The notes under the pieces were generated by a model that worked only from the letters and a program-made list of their open reading frames with translations, had not been told where the DNA came from and did not search any database. DNA of 33,807 nt, taken from Mansonella perstans. Lineage: Eukaryota > Nematoda > Chromadorea > Rhabditida > Onchocercidae. Within the stretch, counting starts at the first letter, position 1; every line of letters starts with the position of its first letter. A program made the position numbers and the translations under genes. Below, in pieces: positions 1 to 8,987 of this stretch. The stretch covers positions 1 through 33,807 of the forward strand of contig JBAMDO010000362.1 of NCBI GenBank assembly GCA_037074765.1. The letters run 5' to 3'.

Positions 1-126
1 ATATATTTATAACAAAAAAATTAAAAGCTCAGGAATTGGCATTTCTTTTTAAATTAATTTCAAAAAATCGTGCCGAAAATGTGACAAAACTTTCCGTTTG
101 TGGAACATTTGCGATTAATTGTGCAG

Positions 127-3063
127 TCAACTTCCTACGCTAGGGGAAAATAATACTGTGACGCCTGTACCGGTCGAATTGAACGAGGGTGAGAAAGCGC
201 TTGGTGAAAAAACTACCAGAGCAATATAAGTTGGAGAATAAAAAGACGGTGATAAGGCAAATGGGCTTGCGACTAGAGCGCCAAGTGCCGATGGTGAGAA
301 AATGGAAGGATTTAGAGCAAATGGGCTCAAAATAGCAGGTGAAAGTACAGATGGTGAAAGGACACCCGGTGATAATGCGCTAGGCGATAATACCGAGGTG
401 CCAGTGCAGCAGGACTTAGAATGCTTGGATTGAGAGAATACGGCGATAGAATAAGTGCAGCAAATGCTACTGGTGATAAAACCGCAGGACTGAGTACTGT
501 TGGAGATAAGATCGTAGCGAGAAACGCACCTGGACTTAATATAGAAGGACCAAGAACTGATGGAGAAAGAAGTGTCAGTGCAAATGCTACTGGTGATAGG
601 ATAGATGGGTTTAAACTCCCTGGCTGGAGAACAGTTGCAACGAAAGCGTTTGCTTGTCGCCGACTCCGACGTATTTTCAGTGAAGAATGCATCCGAGCCA
701 TTTTACGGATATCAGTAAAGACACGACGGTGCATATCATCTTCACTTAATGAAATGAAAAAATCCAGTGCTTTGCTGTTGTTTAAAGGTGATTGTGGTCC
801 ATAGAACATTATCAACTGTTTTGGAGTCATCATCGAGAATCCAGTTGTATTGAAATCCATCAACTGTAGTATTTTATACTATTGCTAAAATTGCTAGACA
901 AAAGACTGGGAAATACTACAGCTTTCAGTAAGAAATCTTGATTTTGGTCCTTCTGCTTCTTATTCCTTTAGAAAATTTAGGAAATCGTTAAAGGAATATT
1001 TATAAGAAAAACAATCAAACCTGCTTCGGCGTAAGAGAATGCGTTAAGTTTTCGAAAAGTTCCACCTTCCTGGCCATTTCTGGATCAATTTCTGTCACAT
1101 TTTCCTTGGTGAAAAACATTGGTTGACCATCAATTCCACGTGGCATTGATTTATAAGCGGGTGGCAACCAGTCTAATTCTTGCTTTTCCTGAGTACTTTT
1201 CAGAAATTCATTAAGCTGAATTTGTTTAATTGATTGAAAATAAAGAAGATATTATGCATATTCGAACCTTTAGTTTTTGTATTGCATCAGTTGTACCGGA
1301 TGCTTCCATAATGAAGTTAAGCCATTCCTCATAATCTCTGTTGCCGGCAACTTTTAGCAATTTCGGAATACTAGTCAGTGCTTCTATACCTTTGCCTTTA
1401 TCATGCAAACTAAACAGAGAGGGCGATAGAATGTTAATCTGAAAGAAAGGTTTTTTTCAACAATGAAAGAAAACAAACTGCTTACTTGACATTCTCTTGA
1501 AATAATCGTTCACTGAACTTCAACAACTCCTAAGCTTACCTGATCTTCGGCATTATCAGGTACCACTGATAGCAAACGCGGCGAACCAAATCTGAGGGTC
1601 TTATTTTCTAATTTTGTACCATTGGTACCGTTAAGAACCATCGCAAGTTTAACTGCTTGCTGAAAAAGTCGAGTGACTTCCAAAGCCTTTTTCGTTTTCG
1701 CATCGTTTTTATCCAAACCTTGTAGAACATGATCGGGAATATGTAATTCCTTTGCCAGACGTTTTTCATCCTGAACATCTTTCGTGGAAAAAGCATTGCA
1801 AAAAAGGATGGAAATATTATCTTTTTAGATTGGTCACTGAACATTCCGTTGTACATCGTGTATATTCATCTATTGAATGGGAATAGGAATCAAGCAGAAA
1901 AACTCAATCCGTCTACCAGAATTACCGAATTCGATCTAAGGATTTTTTCATTAAAATCCTCACCGGTGTTAGTCTCGGTTTCGCATTTTTGAAATACTGA
2001 TTCAATGGAAATCGTTTTTTCAACTGCTCAGCAAAGTCATTCTTTTCTTTTTCTCGCCTTTTCATACTTTCGATGTCGTACATCATTTTTTTCCAACTAA
2101 ATTGCCATTCATTTTTTAAATAGTGCTAAAATTCAACTTGTGAAATGAATTTACATAGTTCTCTGCTTTGGTTTGGTTCATTTCAATTTGGACAAAATCC
2201 TACTTTTGATAGTGATAAATTTCAAGAAAATCATTGAAACTAACGATAAATTCGGTTCCTTATTTTTGACAACTCTCGTCATCTTCGATAAATATTTGCC
2301 CACAATCCCAAAGGGAGTTAAATGTTCATATTCGGTGTGTAACTTATAATTGTGCCGATTGATTACACTTCGTCGTGTACGAAATTCCATCTGTTTCTTT
2401 CTTCTGTCTCGCTTCACATCAGTGTGGTGTGATTTAGATTGAATTAAAGCATTAAGTGTCTTCTGCTTTTGATCCGACAATTTTTGCAGTTTTTGCATAT
2501 GGGAAACTGTACAAGAAGTGAGTAATTATCAGTTAAATGGCTCTAACTAAATATCAAATTAACGAATCAATTTTGCTATGTGAATAGCTCAAGCTAGCAT
2601 AATTCGACTGAGATTAGTACGTATCAGAGTTATTTACCTCATCATGAGATCCAAATTTTTAAGTGTTCAAGTTATCAAATCTTCCGCCAGAGGCATGAGA
2701 TAGCTGCACTAACATCTAACAGAAATTTATCTTTTGGCGTGAAAATGATACATACTTCTTGTAGAATCTATCTTTGGTTTTGCGTCAATAGCACGAACCA
2801 CACATCGCGCCTGCTGATGAATGTCTTCAGCAGCTTTTGAACACTTTTGCAATCGATTCCGTTCATACTCATTCAACTTGCTTAGACTGAAGTGAACAGT
2901 TTTCTAACAAAAAATTTTTTAATTTTGAAAAGAAAGATGTATGTGGACGTGACGACGAGAACTGACGATCATCGGCGATGGCCAAAATCTTTCTCCTGTT
3001 ACCGCTCATTTTATCATCAATGATGAAATAGTATATCATTAATAAATATAAATAGCATGGCAA
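127..3063 (-). pseudogene. MLT-10-like moulting-cycle protein, copy A (frameshifted in last exon)
   Basis: Member of the nematode MLT-10 family (moulting-cycle core, formerly DUF644, plus proline-rich tandem repeat), extracellular proteins needed for cuticle exchange at the moult. Predicted exons, 5' to 3': uncertain first exon from about 3063; 2756-2886 (Cys-containing helix, KLNEYERNRLQKCSKAAED); about 2194-2506 (HTEYEHLTPFGIVGKYL); 1964-2096; 1540-1770 (FGSPRLLSVVPDNAEDQ); 1268-1438 (INILSPSLFSLHDKGKG, then DYEEWLNFIMEASG); 1021-1215 (LDWLPPAYKSMPRG); 127-863 (MFYGPQSPLNN, then the repeat). The borders at 1021-2096 and 2506 have GT/AG and agreeing phases; the donor near 2193 is weak. Relative to copy B one A is missing at about 396, so the repeat frame is left after LSPAALAP; the old frame then stays open to the stop at 127. 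It is either a very young pseudogene or a sequencing error. Product assignment is sure; the first exon is not resolved. Confidence 0.85.
133..620 (-). repeat. Proline-rich tandem repeat of copy A, with frameshift
   Basis: Same repeat as in copy B, in the same order of units. The frame breaks near 396 (TACCGAGGTG here, TACCGAAGGTG in copy B). Units on both sides of the break remain free of stops in their own frame, so the break is recent or artefactual. Confidence 0.88.
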
Positions 3064-3269
3064 CTGCTGAGAAGCAAATATGCAAAGTTATGCATTTCTG
3101 TGAAGTTATTTTAGGTCTAAAACTTCGGGAAGTTATGTTAGATCTTTTGGAGATATTGAAAAAAATATTCAAGTTTTGAAGAGATTACTAGTTGTCATAA
3201 TAATGGACGATGCGTAATATATTTATTGGAAATTGTCAAATGAAAGCGAATGTCGTGAAAATTTGAGAA

Positions 3270-3965
3270 TTTGTACGGAAATTAGTTGTGCGAGAAGGAA
3301 TTGCTATCCAATTAGCGAGAATTAGGATGGAAACGAGAGTTCAGATTTTGCAAGAAACTGAACTCAAAAATATATTCAAAAATACGACAAATTCTGTTAA
3401 AGTGAGAATGTCTTAGATAACATATCCTTGAATGAATTTGGCTTTCAATAACCTCTAGCTTCATGCAAGATTTTAAATATTTCAATAGCTATCTTTATGT
3501 TCTTAACAAAATTAACAGATTTACATAAACTTTTTACAATAATTAAGCACGCAGCATTTTAATTAACGGATTAAAAGACGATAGATAAGGTCTCATCACT
3601 TGTCTCGCAAATATTTTATATTGGAGCAGTTTATTAAAAAAATTTATATTACCAATTTTTCCGACAGCAAATTTGTCAAATTCACAGTTCCTTTAAAGTT
3701 TTTTTTCTCTAAAATATTTCTCTTCACCGAAAACTTATTTCAGGCTTTATATTGCCAGTGCTTCTTTGCCTCTGTTTTCCATTCAAAGACAATTAATTTC
3801 TTGATGAATCTCCCCGAAAATGGCAAATTTATAAAAAAAAAACACAGAATGATTTCCGACTCAATTCTGACACATATTGCTGGATTCGCCATTATACTTG
3901 AAACTACAAATCATATGGTTTAGTGGCAATACAAGCCATGATACTGATGATTAACGGAACGAGCA
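3270..3965. repeat. Diverged block shared with 16040-16735, holding a relic of the small-peptide gene
   Basis: Collinear but clearly diverged (perhaps 25-30 percent by eye) with 16040-16735; shared anchors include TTTAAAGTTTT and ATTCAAAGACAATTAATTTC. Its right end, 3896-3965, aligns with the last codons of the small-peptide exon 2 (GGCAATACAAGCCATGATAC), but the rest of that exon is missing. Positions 3270-3690 of this block are also present at the right end of segment B, so this stretch occurs three times in the window. Confidence 0.7.
3896..3965 (-). pseudogene. Relic of small secreted-peptide gene (exon 2, 3' end)
   Basis: Reading minus, the sequence still gives ISIMACIAT, the C-terminal motif of the peptides at 4420 and 16689, but the stop codon is lost and everything upstream in the exon is absent. 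It lies at the position that corresponds to the full copy in the 16 kb block, so it is probably the older local copy, decayed after a fresh copy appeared at 4420. Confidence 0.6.
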
Positions 3966-4419
3966 AAATATAAGCTAATAGTGGAGATGATGTACCAAAT
4001 CTATTTCCGTACAGTTGCAGATCAGAAGAGAATTTGATTGTCAAGTAAACCATGTCAACGATCACACTTCTGCAATGGCCCGGTACTTACCAAATCTTCC
4101 CCTAACTCTATACATACAAGAAAAAAAAACACAGTATGTAGACAAGCAATATATAGTCCTATAGTTTACCATTACCATTTCGATTATTAGCTTCGTTATT
4201 CCGTGCTTAAAATTTGATGTGATGTAGGAAATAACTATTATGAAGGCAATTTGTTAATTTAAATTGATCACATTTTATCACTAATTCTTGTTGATGATTG
4301 TGCGCTTTATATCTTTTTCTTATTGTTGTTAATTGATAATATTGAGTGAATAAATATTATAACTCTTATTGTTGGATCCCTTGACAACTTGAGACTACAA
4401 TTCACTGTGAAAAAACTGA

Positions 4420-4728
4420 CTATTGAGTGGCAATGCAAGCCATGATACTGCTGATTGCCTGATGAACCCATCGGTCAATTAGCTCAATTCCGGCCTCTGT
4501 TGATATTGGAATGTTTAACTTTTTACCGTCATAATATTGCGCGCCAGGCATTGTTTCTCGCGTATATTGGATAGAACTTGAAACCGATCCAACGATGATA
4601 CCTGAATAAGAAACGGATAAAGTAGACATGTAACTATTAAAACAACAATATGTACCAAGGAAAATTTTAAACTTACAATCTATCCATAACGTAAGTAATA
4701 TCGCTACCGGTTGCTTGTGATTTCTCAT
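4420..4728 (-). CDS. Small predicted secreted peptide, copy 1 (77 aa, two exons)
   Basis: Exons 4677-4728 and 4420-4601. The intron has a strong donor (GTAAGT) and acceptor (TTATTCAG), splits a codon after its first base, and is matched at the same place in the second copy. The protein starts MRNHKQPVAILLTLWIDC, a short basic then hydrophobic signal-peptide-like N-terminus, followed by SVSSSIQYTRE, a dibasic YYDGKK, and the end SIMACIATQ. I chose the ATG at 4728 because it is the first ATG and is conserved in the second copy; an upstream TTG in frame is conserved too but is not a usual start. I recognise no family. It may be a secreted peptide or a peptide precursor; GKK could serve as a cleavage or amidation site, which is speculation. 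Confidence 0.65.
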   Translation of the reverse strand: MRNHKQPVAILLTLWIDCKFKIFLGTYCCFNSYMSTLSVSYSGIIVGSVSSSIQYTRETMPGAQYYDGKKLNIPISTEAGIELIDRWVHQAISSIMACIATQ

Positions 4729-6047
4729 TGGAAGATATGTGCAGTTCTGCGATTCCAAAAGACCGCACTCTACAAATTAAGCAGTTTAACTGTTTAGCAC
4801 TCTCTCTTGCAATTCGCACACTTTCTCAAATTGCCTATTTTGCGAGCGTTTGAGCGGAAGCTTTGAGATGCAAAGAGGAAGTTTGCCACTGTTCAATTTT
4901 GCCGACTGATGGATTGATTTATAAATATTTAAGAAATGACAGAATATTTGGAAATAAAAGTTGTAATGAAAGGATACTTAGATGCAGCAATTTTGCGCAT
5001 TAGAAGCAAAAAGGTAAATATGCAAGGATACATGCAATATGCCGGAGCAACCAAAGTAATCCGTTCGATTACCACTCAAATCGAAGACAGCCTTTCAAAA
5101 ATATCTTTTCATTCGTCTTAATTCTTTTATTATATGGAAAATTGAAAGAAGTGTAATTTAAATTAAAAATACCATTTGATTGAGTAGTACGGCAGAATAA
5201 TTCATTATCGATAATTTGGAAAATGGAACACCTTTATTTTGTATTTTTTTCTTCGCATGATACACTGTTATAGTTAGTGATGTCCTCACATGTTTTGACA
5301 TTGACGATAAAATTTGATTAGTATTGTTTTAACGCGGTAACTGTAAAGATTTGATTAATTGACGAACGTTTTGTGCCCATTTCAATTTTTTGACATTGAT
5401 GATAATATCTGATCATTTTCTGAGCACTTAAATGCTAGTAATTGCTCATATATTTCTATAAAAATAATGAATCAGTTACTGAATGTTTTTTTTTGTTTCA
5501 TAAAATAAAGAATGGTAGTTAGCTTACTGCAGAAACAAAATTTGATCTCGCAATACTTGAATCAGGAATGCGATACGAAATACAATGTTAATAAAAGCAA
5601 CAAGGAAATATTCACATTTTGATGGACAGGACACTATATCTACCATATTTTACTGTCCAGTATAAACTTTTACGAATCCATTAGTGAATGAAAGGTGGCA
5701 AATATATCCAATTGAAATGTACCGAAAAGTCTTACTAATAAGTTAATGCCAAGAAATGGCTCTCCTCTATTAAATTGAATTTCGTTCTTTCAATAAGGAT
5801 TTATTAATATAAATCCGAGTTGTTGATATGTTTTTAAGATCTCTTATCGAAATATTCTGAGGTACAAACGAAGATCCAAAATAATAAAATGAGGGAAAAA
5901 GTGATGTAGCCATTCTAAAAAATGTCGTGATTGTCGAATAACAGATACAATAAGTTTATTAAATTTTTTGTTTTAGTTTAATTAAAAATGTTGAATTTTT
6001 TTTTATACTATCATTATATCGAAAATCTATCAAATTTGAAAAAGACG
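4729..6047. other. Intergenic, nothing firm
   Basis: AT-rich. The first 200 bases are faintly similar to 17003-17150 (5' flank of the second small-peptide gene) and hold a TTTGTAG that could be a trans-splice acceptor. A 61-codon plus-strand frame at 4936-5121 contains a good-looking donor (AAG|GTAAAT at 5012) but has no second exon or recognised similarity, so it is not called. Confidence 0.5.
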
Positions 6048-6399
6048 TCACATTAACGGTTTTAGATTGTTAATTAAAATGATCACCAATGATAGCTGAC
6101 CATTAACTAATTTTATTGGAACTGGAATCCTGAATTCATTTGCGCATATTTCAATCACTCCAACTTCAAAGAAAATTGCACTGAATGAAACCATTCCCGT
6201 GAAACGATTGTTTAACGTATTGATCGGGAGGGAAATGCTGCAGTTGAAAGTTTGCAATCTTATTCGACACACTTGTTGTACGCTCAAATTAGTTGGAAAT
6301 TTTATTAAAATAACAAATTGCTTTTCACTGAAAGTGTTAGTGAAGATAATAGATAGAAATTTCCTTCCTTGTTTGACTGATAAATTGTCAGTACAAAAG
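6048..6399 (-). CDS. Possible terminal exon of unrecognised secreted-type protein
   Basis: Minus-strand open frame of about 117 codons that runs from an AG acceptor (GTCAG at 6400) to a stop at 6048. This is long for such AT-rich DNA. The text has spaced cysteines and hydrophobic beta-like stretches (CTDNLSVKQGRKF, QQVCRIRLQTFNCSI, GVIEICANEFRIPV), suggesting an extracellular beta-rich domain. I find no upstream exon with a start in the 500 bases before it, and no family I can name. It could be the last exon of a decayed gene. A shorter opposite-strand frame (6199-6411) is treated as a shadow. Confidence 0.3.
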
Positions 6400-6904
6400 C
6401 TGACGTTATAATATTATCAGCATCTGACAGTAACTTAATAGTAAAGAGTTATTATTTTCTTAAATTGAAAATAGTTTCGATGATTTACATTTTGCATGGA
6501 TTAATTAGATCACTAATTTGATAGCTTTTAAACTTTTATAAAACGATCTTAATGACTAATAGTCATCAACGCAGCGAATGAATAAATCCCTTTCCTTATT
6601 CTTACTTTAATTTCAATGATCGTTGAAAAATAGCATTTTTGATTGTGATAGTATTTGGCGCTGTATTTTCTAAAATGTAGAAGGGACTCTATGTATAGTT
6701 GTATATTTTATCACTAAATATAAATTTTATGATAAGACAAAACCGTCCAATTCAACTATGCGAAAGCAAAGTCTACTATCTCTAATTTAATTTTATTGAA
6801 AGAATGTTAAATATTAGCCAATGCTTTTTTAAAACATAGGAAGTAGTGACCTAATACTTTTTGACCTAATGCTTTTAAAATATACTACATAGGAAATACA
6901 ATAG
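6400..6904. other. Intergenic, nothing seen
   Basis: AT-rich; no exon, repeat or RNA gene recognised. A short duplication, ACCTAATACTTTTTGACCTAATGCTTTT, lies at about 6849-6877. Confidence 0.5.
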
Positions 6905-8460
6905 TATTGACATAGTCACTCTCAGCGAAGTTTGTTTCCGTGGAAAGGATAATCTTGAAGAACTTGGTGCGATAATTAGGAATTGCCAGTTACCAGTTCT
7001 TTCAGGAGTTGGCTTCATGATGAAAAACTCTATTGCAATTAAACTTGACAATTTCCGGTCGTATTAATTTTTTATGACTTCCACTTCAGAATAAACAGCT
7101 CTTCAGTGTACATGATCCGACCTTACAAACAGACTCTGCAGACAAAGACAAGTTTTACACTGACCTGCGTCACTTTAATCAAAAAATTTTCGCATATGAT
7201 AAAATCATCATCTACGTTAACTTCAGTGCTCCAGTTGGTCGTAATTTTGCATTTTGTAGGGTGTATTAAGCAAGGATGGCACTGGGAATTGCAATTATGA
7301 CGGCTGTCTTTTGCTAGAATTTTGTGCAGAACAGCGCTCATAATTACGGATCCAATTTTTCAGCAGAAAGATAACTTCGAGACAATCTGGATGCATTCTC
7401 GTTACAAATGTTGGCATCTCGTTGGCTACATCCTAGCATGTCAAAAATTTGTGACATGCGCATAATGCTTAGCACTGAATTTCAACTGATCACCGCCTAG
7501 TACTAAATGTCAAATTGATCACTGCATTGTACATTGTAAGCATAATTTTCATGTCAAACTCTAAATATGTGGAGCGGCTTTCCACGGAGAAAGATCAAAA
7601 TTAACAAACTTCATACAGTGAAAGATAGTTTTCAAGCAAATCTTCAAAACAGACTTGAAAATCATACTGATGAACCCTCTTCTGAACTTTATGACAAATA
7701 TTAAAAACAATATCTTGCAGCCACGTGAAAAATCTCTTGGCTGTCCACAAGGAAAAAAGAAACTGATTTGATGGAAGCTAAGAAATTTAGGATTTGCTAG
7801 CTTAGAAGAGAATTGCTTGCCATGTACTTTGCCTAGCCATCTTGTCATAATAGCTACAGAGTATTTTATGAAGTTCTGAAAACAGTTCCATTTAGTCCTC
7901 TATTTAGTGCAGATGGTCATTTCCTTCTCACAGATAAAATTTTCATCATAAACTGTTACTCCGAGTACTTTCAAGTTCTCGTCGATATCAATCTTGTAAT
8001 TAAAAGTTCAGCAATTCAATAAATCGCTCAGCAAATGACCAAAACAGAACTAGATATGTCTCCTATGTTGCACGAGGCCGCTAAGATTGTAAAGCAGATA
8101 AAAACTGGCAAAGCAGATGGGGTTGATGGAATTCCAGCTAGAATTTTGAAGCATGGAGGCCAAATAATCCACGTTAAATTTCAAGAGTGTGTTGTACATT
8201 GTTGGGAGAAATGCAATATACCATCGGATTCCCACGATACAATCATCATCCCGCTTTACAAGAAAAAATGAGATAAGTCTGCTCAAACTCTCAAACTATC
8301 GAGATATAATTCTGCCCTCTATCGCTGAAAAAATTCTCGCAAGGATACTATTGGTTAAATTAATTTCTGTTATTGTTGAAAACCTTTTAACTGAAAGATA
8401 ATGTGGCTTCAAAGCTGGTAAAAGTACATCCGACATGATATTTTCGATGTCTTTTTAAAT
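6905..8460 (+). mobile_element. Degenerate RTE-type non-LTR retrotransposon (endonuclease + partial RT)
   Basis: Decayed apurinic-type endonuclease followed by the first part of a reverse transcriptase, broken by many stops and frameshifts. Pieces readable in different frames, in correct order: DIVTLSEVCFRGKDNLEELG (from about 6909), GVGFMMKNSIAIKLDN (about 7011), PTLQTDSADKDKFYTDLRHF (about 7120), LEFCAEQRS and FQQKD-like text (about 7310-7370), TDHRLVLNVKL, the conserved endonuclease end (about 7485), LFSADGHFLLTDKI (about 7900), then RT text GKADGVDGIPARILKHGG (8109) and IPLYKKK (8250), SNYRDIILPSIAEKILARIL (8295, other frame) and CGFKAGKSTSDMIF (8402). It stops before the catalytic YADD box, so the 3' half is missing. 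The endonuclease-RT arrangement and motifs are those of the RTE clade. Confidence 0.88.
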
Positions 8461-8862
8461 CTTAATCTTTTCACACCCTTTTCTCTTTTATTAGTTTTCC
8501 TGAAGTGTATTTTTAGTTTATCATGATCGCCTCACAACAATGATTTGATTATTATTCATTGATTAAAATTAAAGCGCGGTTTCATTTTGCAAATTATAAA
8601 ATATAATGCCGAGACAAATTCATATTTTCTTGTTTTCGTCTTTTTCCTCACCCAAGAAAAATATTTTCTTCTTGTTCTGCAATTTAAAAAAAAAAAGTGA
8701 AAAAATTCAGCAAAGTTTCAGCTAAATTCAGCAAACTTTTAAAAACCATATGGTTTATCCATCTTGACTTGAAACGAATTTAAAACACTTTTTGGTGATA
8801 AGTTATTATTTCGTCAAATCATATCAGCAAGAGCAATGCATGTAATATTTATGGCAAAAAAC
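8461..8862. other. Spacer between RTE remnant and segment B
   Basis: AT-rich, low-complexity stretches; the short repeat CAGCAAAGTTTCAGC / CAGCAAACTTTT lies near 8710-8740. It may contain 3' RTE sequence too decayed to read. No gene seen. Confidence 0.45.
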
Positions 8863-8987
8863 ATATATTTATAACAAAAAAATTAAAAGCTCAGGAATTG
8901 CATTTCTTTTTAAATTAATTTTAAAAAATCGTGCCGAAAATGTGACAAAACTTTCCGTTTGTGGAACATTTGCGATTAATTGTGCAG

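Larger units (their letters stand above)
1..3690. repeat. Duplicated segment A (MLT-10-like unit)
   Basis: Collinear with 8863-12560. Similarity is very high, by eye roughly 95 percent in exons, introns and flanks, up to about 3600 / 12490, then weaker to about 3690 / 12560. The left end cannot be placed because the window begins inside the unit. Confidence 0.9.

Noticed and set aside
421..804. Plus-strand ORF over MLT-10-like copy A repeat exon
   Set aside because: Antisense shadow of the proline-rich repeat; the sense strand has splice borders and family motifs.
3600..3923. Plus-strand ORF of 107 codons rich in Phe and Lys
   Set aside because: The matching region at 16.4-16.7 kb has no such frame; typical chance ORF in AT-rich DNA.
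4936..5121. Plus-strand ORF of 61 codons (MTEYLEIK...)
   Set aside because: Contains a good donor, but no second exon, paralogue or recognisable domain; absent from the related block near 17.1 kb.
7123..7341. Minus-strand ORF
   Set aside because: Antisense to the RTE endonuclease remnant.
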